The notes beneath the pieces are model-generated. The model saw nothing but the letters and a program-made list of their open reading frames with translations. It ran no database searches and had not been told where the DNA came from. A stretch of DNA of 64,000 nt, taken from positions 39,809 to 103,808 of the forward strand of contig PEAG01000005.1 of assembly GCA_002753505.1 (NCBI GenBank). The letters run 5' to 3'. Made by a program: the position numbers and the translations under genes. Source of the DNA: Magnetococcales bacterium HCHbin5 (GTDB lineage: Bacteria; Pseudomonadota; Magnetococcia; Magnetococcales; Magnetaquicoccaceae). This document shows, one piece after another, positions 45,773 to 53,542 of the stretch (position 1 is its first letter; every line of letters starts with the position of its first letter).

Positions 45773-47170
45773 ATGAGTATGATTGTGGTGGATGAACCTC
45801 AAAGCCCTATTGAATCGGGCCACTCTCCCATGTACGTGGAGACCATTCGACGTTTGTATTTTAAGGGTGCCAACGAACAGCTTTCCCGAATTATTGGCAA
45901 ATTGTTGCCTGGCGACATTGTCATGGTGATCAATGCCGCTGATGATGTGGATGAGGCGACGGATCTTTTTAACCTGATCCCCGATCCCAAGCAGGCCGGG
46001 GAGACACTCAAGGATCTGAATGAGGATTTCCAGATTCATATCATCTCTGTCTGTACCCTGGATCGGGCGGTGCCTATCCTGGAAAGCCTTCCCCCGGACA
46101 CCCGCAGCCAGATCATCAGCCTGTTGAACCCCGAGGTGGGGGCACTGTTGATGAATGCCCTGGGTCAGGAGACCCAGAAAGAGGTGCAAAATCTCCTGCA
46201 ATATCTCCCTGATACTGCCGGGAACCTCATGACATCCCAGTTTTTTGCCATTCGGGAGACTGCCACGGCCGGGGAGGCCATGGAGGCATTGCACGGTTTG
46301 CCGTACCATGAGTTTGTTTTTTATGTGTACGTGCTGGACGCGGAACAGCATTTGACCGGTGTCAGTTCGCTGCGCAAGCTGTTGCTGTCGCCGAGCGGCA
46401 CCCTGGTCAAGGATATCATGGAGCGACGGGTTCACACGGTGAATGTGGACACGCCGGAGAAGGATGCGGCCAAACTGGTGACTGAACACGATCTGATGGC
46501 CATTCCGGTGGTGAACGATCAGGGGGTGTTGCGGGGTATCATCACCGTCGATGACCTGATCCATGTCATCCAGGACGCGGACACTGAATCCATGATGAAA
46601 GCGGTTGGGGTGGATTCCGAACACAAGCTGAGCATCATGTCCCAGGCCATCAGCAGCGTTGCCAGAAACCGGTTGCCCTGGTTGGCTGCGCCCTTCATGG
46701 GCGGGCTGTTTGCCGCCTGGATATTGGGCCTTTTTGAGGACACCATGTCCCAGGTGATTCAATTGAGCTTTTTCATGCCCATGATTTTTGGTATGGCGGG
46801 CAATGTGGGCAGCCAGACCGCGGTGGTGGCGGTACGTGGCTTGGCCACCGGAGCGATCACCGTCAGCGACTATGTGGCACTGCTGTTCAAGGAGACCAAA
46901 ACCGGGCTGTTGATCGGCTGTTTTTACGGTTTTTGCCTGTCGCTCTATGCTCTGGTGGTTTTCAAAAGCTCCACCCTGGCCTTTGTGGTGGGGATCAGCA
47001 TTCTCAGCAACATTACCTATGCAGGGGTGATCGCCTCCAGTTTGCCCCTGCTGTTGCAAAAACTGGGTCATGATCCTGCCGTCGGTGGTGGACCCTATGT
47101 GTTGACAACCGTCGATGTACTCGGGGTGATCAACTATCTGGTGATCGCCACCGTGGTGTATGGCTTGTAA
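45773..47170 (+). CDS. mgtE: MgtE-family magnesium transporter, first copy
   Basis: A 465-residue protein with MgtE architecture: an N-terminal alpha-superhelical domain (about 20-150), a CBS-pair (about 155-270, with SLRKLLLSPSGTLVKDIM and DLMAIPVVNDQGVLRGIITVDDLI) and five membrane helices (about 300-465). The pore region FGMAGNVGSQTAVVAVRGLA carries the conserved N, G and Q of MgtE. Magnesium channels of this type gate through Mg2+ binding to the CBS and N domains. The ATG at 45773 follows AAGGAAGGACG; the frame is open upstream without similarity. A second mgtE follows after 72 bases. Confidence 0.92.
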   Translation: MSMIVVDEPQSPIESGHSPMYVETIRRLYFKGANEQLSRIIGKLLPGDIVMVINAADDVDEATDLFNLIPDPKQAGETLKDLNEDFQIHIISVCTLDRAVPILESLPPDTRSQIISLLNPEVGALLMNALGQETQKEVQNLLQYLPDTAGNLMTSQFFAIRETATAGEAMEALHGLPYHEFVFYVYVLDAEQHLTGVSSLRKLLLSPSGTLVKDIMERRVHTVNVDTPEKDAAKLVTEHDLMAIPVVNDQGVLRGIITVDDLIHVIQDADTESMMKAVGVDSEHKLSIMSQAISSVARNRLPWLAAPFMGGLFAAWILGLFEDTMSQVIQLSFFMPMIFGMAGNVGSQTAVVAVRGLATGAITVSDYVALLFKETKTGLLIGCFYGFCLSLYALVVFKSSTLAFVVGISILSNITYAGVIASSLPLLLQKLGHDPAVGGGPYVLTTVDVLGVINYLVIATVVYGL

Positions 47171-47242
47171 CCATGCGCGGTTGGTACGTTGGCTTGATCA
47201 CTGGATTTCACCACTATTAACTTACACCAAAAGGGTTCCGCC

Positions 47243-48637
47243 ATGGCCATGATGGTTTTGGATGACAATACAAACAATACGGCTGCACCGGTCAAGAGCA
47301 ACATTGCGGAGGCCATTGTCCGCCTGCACAGACGGGGGGCCACTCTCCACCTGACCCAACTGCTGAGCAAACTGAAGCCGGAAGATATTGCCCAGGTTTT
47401 GAACGGCTTTGCCGAACACAAGGCGCAGGAGTTGTTCGCCAGTATCTCTCCTGTTTCTCACGCGGCTTCCGTGCTTACGGCACTGTCGGAGAGCCACAAA
47501 CGCTATGTACTGACCTGCATCGCGATTGACCAGGCTGTCGCCTTGCTGAACGCCCTGTCCGAAGAGGAGCGGAAACAGGTACTCCAGTGTTTGGAGGCGT
47601 CGAAAGCCCAGATTCTGCAGGATGCCTGGATACAGGCCAATCAACCGAAAGAGGTGGCACAAGAGGTTGCCTACAAAGAGGGAACGGCCGGCAGCCTGAT
47701 GGAGACCAATATTCTGGCCCTGCCGGAATCCATGACGGCGGCGGCGGCCATCCGTGTCGTTCAGGAGATGTCTTCCCACGACTCCATATTTTATCTGTAT
47801 GTAACCGATGAGTCGCATCGTCTGACGGGGGTCTGTTCGTTGCGGCGGTTGATTCTCTCCGAGCCGAACAAAACGTTGAAAGAGTTTACCCAGTCCCGGC
47901 TGATCAAGGTGCATGTGGACACCCCGCAGGGTAAAGTGGCTGGAATGATCTCCCGTTATCGCCTGCTGGCGATGCCGGTGGTGGATGAGTTTGGCATGCT
48001 GGTCGGGCAGATCACGATCGATAACCTGATCGACATCATCCAGGAGGAGCATACCGGTTCCATTATGAAAATGGCGGGTATTGGCTCGAAAAAGGCCAAT
48101 GTTCTGGATCAGTCCGTCTTCCAGATTTTTGGCACCCGTGTTCCCTGGTTGATCACGGCCTTTGTCGCCTATTTGATCGTCTCTGCCATCCTGGACGGTT
48201 TTGAGCATACCCTGGCCACTGTGGTGCAGCTGGCCTTTTTCTTTCCCATCGTCATCGGCATGTCGGGCAATGCGGGCAGTCAGACCGGAGCGGTGGTGGT
48301 GCGTGGCCTGGCCCTGGGTACCATTCACGATGCCCATTTTTTCAAGCTGCTGTTCAGGGAGTCGGCCATCAATTTTATTCAGGGCGGTTTTTATGGATTG
48401 TGTCTGGCCGTGGCCTCCTATGTCCTGTTTCAAAACCATCTGCTTTCATTGACTTTGGGTGTTTCCATGACGTTAAGCATCACCTTCTCGGGGGGGATTG
48501 CCATGTCACTGCCCTTTTTCTTCAAACGGCTTGGGGCAGATCCGGCGGTGGCCGCTGGTCCGTTGGCCCTGGCATTTATCGACATGGTTGGTTCCATCAA
48601 CTATTTGACGGTTGCCTTTTTCATGTTCAAACTGTAG
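47243..48637 (+). CDS. mgtE: MgtE-family magnesium transporter, second copy
   Basis: A 464-residue paralogue of the previous gene with the same domain order: helical N domain, CBS pair (SLRRLILSEPNKTLKEFT and RLLAMPVVDEFGMLVGQITIDNLI) and five membrane helices with IVIGMSGNAGSQTGAVVVRGLA as the pore motif. Some acidic N-domain residues differ from the first copy, for example in the segment after LPESM, so the two may sense or transport differently, or form heterodimers. NadK follows after only six bases, indicating one transcript of mgtE-mgtE-nadK. Confidence 0.91.
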   Translation: MAMMVLDDNTNNTAAPVKSNIAEAIVRLHRRGATLHLTQLLSKLKPEDIAQVLNGFAEHKAQELFASISPVSHAASVLTALSESHKRYVLTCIAIDQAVALLNALSEEERKQVLQCLEASKAQILQDAWIQANQPKEVAQEVAYKEGTAGSLMETNILALPESMTAAAAIRVVQEMSSHDSIFYLYVTDESHRLTGVCSLRRLILSEPNKTLKEFTQSRLIKVHVDTPQGKVAGMISRYRLLAMPVVDEFGMLVGQITIDNLIDIIQEEHTGSIMKMAGIGSKKANVLDQSVFQIFGTRVPWLITAFVAYLIVSAILDGFEHTLATVVQLAFFFPIVIGMSGNAGSQTGAVVVRGLALGTIHDAHFFKLLFRESAINFIQGGFYGLCLAVASYVLFQNHLLSLTLGVSMTLSITFSGGIAMSLPFFFKRLGADPAVAAGPLALAFIDMVGSINYLTVAFFMFKL

Positions 48638-48643
48638 GGCCAT

Positions 48644-49561
48644 ATGCAAAATATTGGTATCATTACAAAAAAATCGGATCCACACGCTCTGGAGGCCACC
48701 AGAGAGTTGGCGGAATGGCTGCATGGCAGAGAGCGGCGTGTTACCGTCAGCCTGGAGACGGCGGTGGCTGCGGGCATCCCGGTCGAGATTGCCCAGCGTC
48801 GGCGACAGGATGAGTTGCCAGAAGGGCAGGATATGATTGCCGTGATTGGGGGGGATGGAACTTTTCTGGCCGCTTTCCGGGCTGTTGGTACCCGGGAAAT
48901 TCCTCTGCTGGGCATTAACATGGGACGCCTGGGTTTTCTGACCGAGGTGCCCCTCGATGCCATGATCCCGACCATGACCGAAGTATTGCAGGGCCACTAT
49001 CGGGCCGAACTTCGTATGTTGCTGACGGTCAGTGTCTTTCGTCATGGGGAGGAGGTGGCCAGCTATTGCGTCATGAATGATGTGGTATTGCACAAAGGCA
49101 CCCTGGCCCGGATGATTGAATTTGAGGTGGCCATTGATGAACAGTTTGTTTTTTCCGCCCGGGCGGACGGTTTGATCATTGCCACTCCCACGGGCTCCAC
49201 CGCTTACTCCCTTTCAGCGGGGGGGCCCATTTTGCATCCCGCCATCGACGCACTTTTGCTGGCCCCCATTTGTCCCCATACCCTGACCAATCGCCCGATT
49301 GCGGTGCCCGGTTTGGGAAGTGTCAGTATCACCTTTACCACCAAACACGAACCCCATTCCACGACCGGTCGCAAGGATGAAGGCAATGATCGCCTGCTTA
49401 CCCTGGATGGCCAGACAGGGTTCAACCTGATGGATGGCGACCGGATTCTGGTGCGTCGTTCCCCCCACCGATTGCAGATATTGCACGCCCCCAATCGTAA
49501 CTATTATGCTGTCCTGAGGGAAAAATTGCATTGGGGTGAACAGGTGGGTTTGCATGCATAG
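48644..49561 (+). CDS. nadK: NAD kinase
   Basis: A 305-residue ATP-dependent NAD kinase that makes NADP. It has the GGDGT motif in DMIAVIGGDGTFLAAFR (about 64-79), GINMGRLGFLTEV, the NE/D-type MNDVVLHKG, and the GSTAYSLSAGGP motif with TPTGSTAYS (about 185). The length fits the family. It begins six bases after the second mgtE and is likely coupled to it; NAD kinase uses Mg-ATP, but the grouping may be coincidental. It is followed by a separate membrane-protein gene with its own ribosome site. Confidence 0.95.
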   Translation: MQNIGIITKKSDPHALEATRELAEWLHGRERRVTVSLETAVAAGIPVEIAQRRRQDELPEGQDMIAVIGGDGTFLAAFRAVGTREIPLLGINMGRLGFLTEVPLDAMIPTMTEVLQGHYRAELRMLLTVSVFRHGEEVASYCVMNDVVLHKGTLARMIEFEVAIDEQFVFSARADGLIIATPTGSTAYSLSAGGPILHPAIDALLLAPICPHTLTNRPIAVPGLGSVSITFTTKHEPHSTTGRKDEGNDRLLTLDGQTGFNLMDGDRILVRRSPHRLQILHAPNRNYYAVLREKLHWGEQVGLHA

Positions 49562-49611
49562 GCGGATGTTTTTTTGTATAACCAGACGACCCTGCTAGAG
49601 GAGCTTTTTTC

Positions 49612-50025
49612 ATGAGATGGGTACAAACCATACCTTTGTTTGCCTATTTATTGCTTGTATACAACCTGGTCGTTTTTGCGGTCAAGTTGGTTCCTGAACT
49701 GACCTTGAACATGGAGCTGTGGTCTTTGGCCATGATGTCTGGTGCGGTGTTCAGTGTGAAAATGGGTGAGGCACTGCTGATGATCGGGGTGATTGCGCTG
49801 TATGTGGAAATATTCAAGGCAACCCGTGGTTCAACCGTCTCCATTTTTGACCACCTGTTTTCCATGCTGACCTTTGTGGGATTTTTGGTGGAATATTTAC
49901 TGGTGGCCGAAGCGGCTACAGCCGTGTTTTTTACCTTGATGCTGATGGCTCTGCTGGATGTAGTGGCTGGTTTTACGGTGACGATTGCCAGTGCCAGGCG
50001 TGACATCGGGGTTCATGCCGAGTAG
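49612..50025 (+). CDS. Four-helix membrane protein, unknown
   Basis: A 137-residue protein, almost entirely hydrophobic, with about four membrane helices (7-28, 40-64, 82-104, 106-128). GAGGAGC precedes the ATG. It has no cysteine or haem motif; charged residues cluster at the ends, and the C-terminus SARRDIGVHAE is cytoplasmic or periplasmic. I do not recognise the family. Its place just upstream of the DUF420 gene and the NO reductase operon suggests an assembly or envelope role. Confidence 0.7.
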   Translation: MRWVQTIPLFAYLLLVYNLVVFAVKLVPELTLNMELWSLAMMSGAVFSVKMGEALLMIGVIALYVEIFKATRGSTVSIFDHLFSMLTFVGFLVEYLLVAEAATAVFFTLMLMALLDVVAGFTVTIASARRDIGVHAE

Positions 50026-50131
50026 TCTGGTGGCGTGCGCTCCTCTGATGGGGTTCCTGGCGATGCTTGTGTGGGTTTTTGCGTGCTTTCAACGTTTTTT
50101 TAACAACTGGGCGGAACAGGGTTGATCGATT

Positions 50132-50527
50132 GTGCCACATTTTCTCGCGCTGCTGAACGTTGTTACCATTATTCTGTTGCTGTTGGGTTGGCGGGCCATT
50201 CGGTCCGGCAACCCGGCATCGCACAAACGGAGCATGGGATCGGCGATGGCCGTTTCGGTCCTGTTCGTGACCTCCTATGTACTCTACCATATGCAGGTGG
50301 GGATCCATCCTTATGAGGGTGCAGGTTGGAGTCGCACGGTTTACTATACCATCCTGATAACCCATGTACTGGCTGCCCTGACAGCTCTTTTGCTGGTTCC
50401 CATCACATTCGCCCTGGGGTTGCGCGTCCGCCTGCCGACCCATCGTCGGCTTGCGGCCTGGGCCATGCCCATTTGGCTGTATGCCTCCTTCACGGGCCTG
50501 GTGGTCTACTGGATGATTTACCACTGA
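50132..50527 (+). CDS. DUF420 membrane protein
   Basis: A 131-residue protein with about four membrane helices that matches the DUF420 pattern: a first helix, HKRSMGSAMAVSVLFVTSYVLYHM, then YYTILITHVLAALTALLLVPITF and the final PIWLYASFTGLVVYWMIYH. DUF420 genes are regularly found with haem-copper oxidases and with ctaB/SCO genes and are thought to aid their assembly. The start is a GTG. It lies 100 bases after the preceding membrane gene and 445 bases before the NO reductase operon on the same strand; the small minus-strand gene is in between. Confidence 0.82.
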   Translation: MPHFLALLNVVTIILLLLGWRAIRSGNPASHKRSMGSAMAVSVLFVTSYVLYHMQVGIHPYEGAGWSRTVYYTILITHVLAALTALLLVPITFALGLRVRLPTHRRLAAWAMPIWLYASFTGLVVYWMIYH

Positions 50528-50605
50528 GGCTTTCCATCGCATGGAATTGTGCCAGTCGGTTGGCAGAGTGCCTGCTTCTGCCTTTCCCGGGAGGAGTCAT
50601 CCGGC

Positions 50606-50707
50606 CTACTCCTTTTTTGTCTGTTTCAGTAACCACCAAATGGCCAGTCCGGTCAAACCGACATTGATGATGATGCCGACGATCCAGAAGGTGAGGCTCG
50701 GTTGCAT
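50606..50707 (-). CDS. 33-residue single-span membrane micropeptide
   Basis: An ATG at 50707 with GGAG eight bases upstream opens a 33-codon frame: MQPSLTFWIVGIIINVGLTG followed by a short hydrophobic stretch and a Lys-rich tail (LLKQTKKE). The layout, one membrane helix with a basic cytoplasmic end, is typical of small subunits or assembly factors of respiratory complexes. It is divergent from the NO reductase operon, and the FNR box at 50853 lies 146 bases upstream. Short, so only moderate confidence. Confidence 0.5.
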   Translation of the reverse strand: MQPSLTFWIVGIIINVGLTGLAIWWLLKQTKKE

Positions 50708-50852
50708 GGTTTGGGCTCCTTGTGCATTATCCGGTTCTTGAAACCAGGGCGTTTCCTGGTCCGGGCCAATTTTCGCAGAAAACGGGTGCAACGCAACGCC
50801 CTACGTGGGGGAACGCACCGTGGAAACGAAATCTGAAAAAAGTTGAAGAGGC

Positions 50853-50866
50853 TTGATCAAAATCAA
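50853..50866. promoter_or_regulatory. Perfect FNR/ANR/DNR box of the NO reductase operon
   Basis: TTGATCAAAATCAA is an exact TTGAT-N4-ATCAA palindrome. Its centre (50859.5) is 41.5 bases upstream of a start site expected at about 50901, and a TAGAAT hexamer (50889-50894) sits precisely where a -10 element should be. This is a textbook class II arrangement for oxygen/NO-responsive activation of the operon beginning at 50972. Confidence 0.85.
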
Positions 50867-50888
50867 TTCAAACAGCAGCAAAAGATTC

Positions 50889-50894
50889 TAGAAT
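50889..50894 (+). promoter_or_regulatory. -10 element of the FNR-dependent promoter
   Basis: TAGAAT matches five of six positions of TATAAT and is correctly spaced downstream of the FNR box at 50853-50866. There is no good -35 hexamer, as expected where the activator occupies that place. Confidence 0.6.
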
Positions 50895-50971
50895 GTCGAG
50901 ATCAATGGTTTCACCTGATTGTTTTCTTAGCTTTTTACTGTTACTCATGGTTGATTGAAAAGGAGAGGCGT

Positions 50972-51118
50972 ATGTCTGACAGAAACGAAGAAGTTCCCCC
51001 CATGCAGAGGCTTTTGGATAATCCATTCATGTTGCTTTTTCTCGGTGTGGCGTTCCCGACGCTTTTCTATACCGTCTGGGGCATTATGGAAATCATTGCC
51101 ATCCCCATGGCCCAATAG
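50972..51118 (+). CDS. 48-residue membrane protein, first gene of the NO reductase operon
   Basis: An ATG with AGGAG upstream opens a 48-residue frame: MSDRNEEVPPMQRLLDNPFM, then one membrane helix (LLFLGVAFPTLFYTVWGIME) and a short hydrophobic tail. It is first in the FNR-controlled operon, 24 bases before the CuA subunit gene, in the position where small single-span subunits of ba3-type oxidases and related enzymes are encoded. I propose an accessory subunit of the haem-copper enzyme; that role is inference. The frame is open further upstream, but the ribosome site and charge pattern fix this start. Confidence 0.75.
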   Translation: MSDRNEEVPPMQRLLDNPFMLLFLGVAFPTLFYTVWGIMEIIAIPMAQ

Positions 51119-51142
51119 GCCGACGAAAAGGAGAATGTACAG

Positions 51143-51679
51143 ATGAGTATTACGCCTCCCTCCCAGAGGATTTGGTGGAAAGAGCCCATCCATAAAATCG
51201 AGGCCACCTGGATTATCATTGCCCTGGCTTGGTGCTTGGTTCTTTTCCTCTGGATGCCCTACTGGCATGTTTATGGCAAACAAAACCTCTCCAACGAGTC
51301 CTACAAGACGACACCGGCCGCTTTCGAAGCCAAGGCCAAGGCCATGGTGGACAAGTATACGGTTCGCAAGGAGACAAAAGAGGATATTCCCGTTGTGGCT
51401 CCGCCGGTTGGCAGTGATGTCTACCTCGTTGGCCGTTTGTGGAGTTGGTGGCCCATTCTGGAGTTGGAAAAGGACAAGAGCTATCGCATTCATATCTCCT
51501 CCCTCGACTATCAACATGGCTTTTCTCTCCAGCCTACCAACATGAATTTGCAGATCCTGCCCGGTTACGAGACGGTCATCACGCTGACACCCAACCAGAA
51601 GGGTGATTTTGGCATCGTCTGTAACGAGTATTGCGGAATCGGGCATCACAATATGTTGGGTAAAATCATCGTTAAATAG
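51143..51679 (+). CDS. Haem-copper NO reductase/oxidase subunit II with CuA site (NorY-like)
   Basis: A 178-residue protein with one N-terminal membrane helix (about 21-40) and a periplasmic cupredoxin domain. The CuA ligands are all present: His in DYQHGF (about 125), then CNEYCGIGHHNM giving Cys160, Cys164, His168 and Met171. CuA accepts electrons from cytochrome c or another periplasmic donor. The short form with a single anchor is like B-type oxidases and the NorY subunit of sNOR-type NO reductases (norSY-senC clusters of ammonia oxidisers). The catalytic subunit follows after 24 bases. Confidence 0.85.
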   Translation: MSITPPSQRIWWKEPIHKIEATWIIIALAWCLVLFLWMPYWHVYGKQNLSNESYKTTPAAFEAKAKAMVDKYTVRKETKEDIPVVAPPVGSDVYLVGRLWSWWPILELEKDKSYRIHISSLDYQHGFSLQPTNMNLQILPGYETVITLTPNQKGDFGIVCNEYCGIGHHNMLGKIIVK

Positions 51680-51703
51680 GCCTAGGAAAAGGAGAACAGA
51701 CTC

Positions 51704-53437
51704 ATGGCTGTTAAAATGTTCAGGCAGTGTCCAGATTCTGGCCTGTATTTTCACAAATCTGCTGAATCTTTGATGAAAGCCCACGCCGTGTTGGGCGTGG
51801 TGTTCCTTTTGGTTGGTGGGCTGTTTGGTCTGTTGGTGGCGGCCACTCGCGCACCCGGCATCCATCTGCTGGACGCGGAGACCTTCTACACCGCATTGAC
51901 CTTTCACGGCACGGCCATCCTCATCTTCTGGATCATCTTTTTTGAGGTGGCAGTCCTCTATTTTGCCTCCTCCACCCTGCTGCGCTGTCGACCGGCAACG
52001 CCTGGGATCGGTTGGTTGGGCTTTATCCTCATGTTGCTTGGCTCCGTTTTGACCTCGGTCGCCATGCTCAAGGGTGGCTCCACCGTGATGTTCACCTCCT
52101 ATGTCCCCATGCAGGCGGAGCCCATTTTTTACCTGGGGTTGATCCTGTTCGCAGTGGGTGCGCTGATCGGTTGCTTCATCTTCTTGGGCACCCTGGTGGT
52201 GGCCAAAGCGGAAAAGACCTATGACGGCTCCATTCCCCTGGTTACCTTTGGTGCCTTGACGGCGGCCATCATCGCCATCTTCACCATCGCTTCCGGCGCG
52301 GTCATCCTGATCCCGACCTTGTTGTGGTCGATGGGCTTCATCTCCAACGTGGATCCGGCCATGTACCGGGTGATCTGGTGGGCCTTGGGTCACTCTTCGC
52401 AGCAGATCAACGTGGCGGCCCACGTCTCCATCTGGTATGCCGTGGCTGCCATTGTTTTCGGTGCCAAGCCGATGTCCGAGAAGGTCAGCCGTACCGCTTT
52501 CTTGCTCTACATCCTCTTCTTGCAGTTGGCTTCCGCCCATCACATCCTCGTCGATCCAGGCGTCAGCTCCACCTGGAAGGTGTTCAACACCAGCTATGCC
52601 ATGTATCTGGCGGTTCTGGCCAGCATGGTGCATGGCTTGACGGTACCGGGTTGTATCGAGGTGGCACAGCGCAAAAAGGGTTATACCAACGGCCTCTTCG
52701 AGTGGTTGCGGAAGGCTCCCTGGGATAACCCGGTCTTTTCCGGCATGTTCATGGCCATGATTATCTTTGGCTTCATCGGTGGTATCACCGGCGTGGTCAT
52801 GGGTACCGAACAGATCAACCTGATCATCCACAACACAATCTTTGTCCCGGCCCACTTCCATGCCACGGTCGCTGTGGGTACGACCCTGACCTTTATGGCG
52901 ATCACCTACTTCCTGTTGCCGGTTATCTTCCGTCGGCAACTGATCTGGCCCGGTTTGGCCAAATGGCAGCCCTATCTGTTTGCCGGTGGCATGACCATCA
53001 TGATTCTGTTGTTGTTGGGTGCAGGAACGTTGGGTGTGCCCCGTCGTCACTGGGATGTCAACTTCACCGATGCCGCCCTCCACTACCAGTTCGCCGGTAC
53101 GGCCATCAGCATGCTGGGTATGGCGGTGGTTGGGGCGGTTCTGGCCTCGGTCGGTGGCGTCTTGTTCTGCCTGATCGCTGTGGGTACGCTGGTGTTCGGT
53201 AAAAAATTGGATGCGGGAGCCTCCCTGTTGTCCAGCTTTGGCTTTCCCTTGGCCTCCAGCAGCTATAATGTGGAGAGACCAGACAAGTTGGGACTGACCC
53301 CCATTGAGACCTCTGGTCACAGTGATGCCCATGGAGCCAAAGGCACCTTTGTGCTGGCTTTGGTTTTCCTGGCCACGTTTGTCGTCTACTTCTTCATCAA
53401 CGCCAAGTATCTCTCTTCGCTTTGGCCCATGTCTTAA
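51704..53437 (+). CDS. Haem-copper superfamily catalytic subunit lacking the active-site Tyr, probable sNOR-type NO reductase (NorS-like)
   Basis: A 577-residue membrane protein with about twelve to thirteen helices. All six core histidines are visible: His68 (TFHGT, low-spin haem), His230 (ALGHSSQQ), His279-His280 (SAHHIL) for CuB, and His384 and His386 (PAHFHATV) for the two haems. In oxygen reductases a His-x3-Tyr cross-link (HPEVY) is required. Here the position four after His230 is Gln234, and no other helix-VI Tyr replaces it. Loss of this Tyr is a mark of NO-reducing branches (sNOR, eNOR, gNOR, nNOR). The CuA partner, ctaB and senC context matches norSY-senC clusters. O2 reduction is therefore unlikely; the exact subfamily needs phylogeny. 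Confidence 0.8.
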   Translation: MAVKMFRQCPDSGLYFHKSAESLMKAHAVLGVVFLLVGGLFGLLVAATRAPGIHLLDAETFYTALTFHGTAILIFWIIFFEVAVLYFASSTLLRCRPATPGIGWLGFILMLLGSVLTSVAMLKGGSTVMFTSYVPMQAEPIFYLGLILFAVGALIGCFIFLGTLVVAKAEKTYDGSIPLVTFGALTAAIIAIFTIASGAVILIPTLLWSMGFISNVDPAMYRVIWWALGHSSQQINVAAHVSIWYAVAAIVFGAKPMSEKVSRTAFLLYILFLQLASAHHILVDPGVSSTWKVFNTSYAMYLAVLASMVHGLTVPGCIEVAQRKKGYTNGLFEWLRKAPWDNPVFSGMFMAMIIFGFIGGITGVVMGTEQINLIIHNTIFVPAHFHATVAVGTTLTFMAITYFLLPVIFRRQLIWPGLAKWQPYLFAGGMTIMILLLLGAGTLGVPRRHWDVNFTDAALHYQFAGTAISMLGMAVVGAVLASVGGVLFCLIAVGTLVFGKKLDAGASLLSSFGFPLASSSYNVERPDKLGLTPIETSGHSDAHGAKGTFVLALVFLATFVVYFFINAKYLSSLWPMS

Positions 53438-53447
53438 TACGTGTCAA

Positions 53448-53475
53448 GGAGGGCGGATCATGGGGTCCGCCCTCC
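53448..53475 (+). terminator. 10-bp hairpin after the catalytic subunit gene
   Basis: ggagggcgga (53448-53457) pairs with tccgccctcc (53466-53475) around an eight-base loop, ten bases after the stop codon of subunit I. No U-run follows, so it may attenuate or stabilise the upstream mRNA instead of fully terminating, reducing expression of ctaB and senC relative to the enzyme. Confidence 0.65.
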
Positions 53476-53542
53476 CCGCGTCTGCCGGTTTTGTTGGCGA
53501 GCATTATTGATTTTTGACATTATCTGAGGATTGCACAACGAT

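Noticed and set aside
45350..47071. 573-residue minus-strand frame opposite mgtE
   Set aside because: Shadow of mgtE; His/Gln-rich translation without domain features.
50945..53332. 795-residue minus-strand frame opposite the NO reductase genes
   Set aside because: Gly/Asp/His/Gln-rich shadow of the haem-copper subunit genes, with no motif.
51704..53437. Annotation as ordinary cytochrome c oxidase subunit I
   Set aside because: The catalytic Tyr of the His-Tyr cross-link is replaced by Gln and the neighbourhood is denitrification; an NO reductase is favoured.
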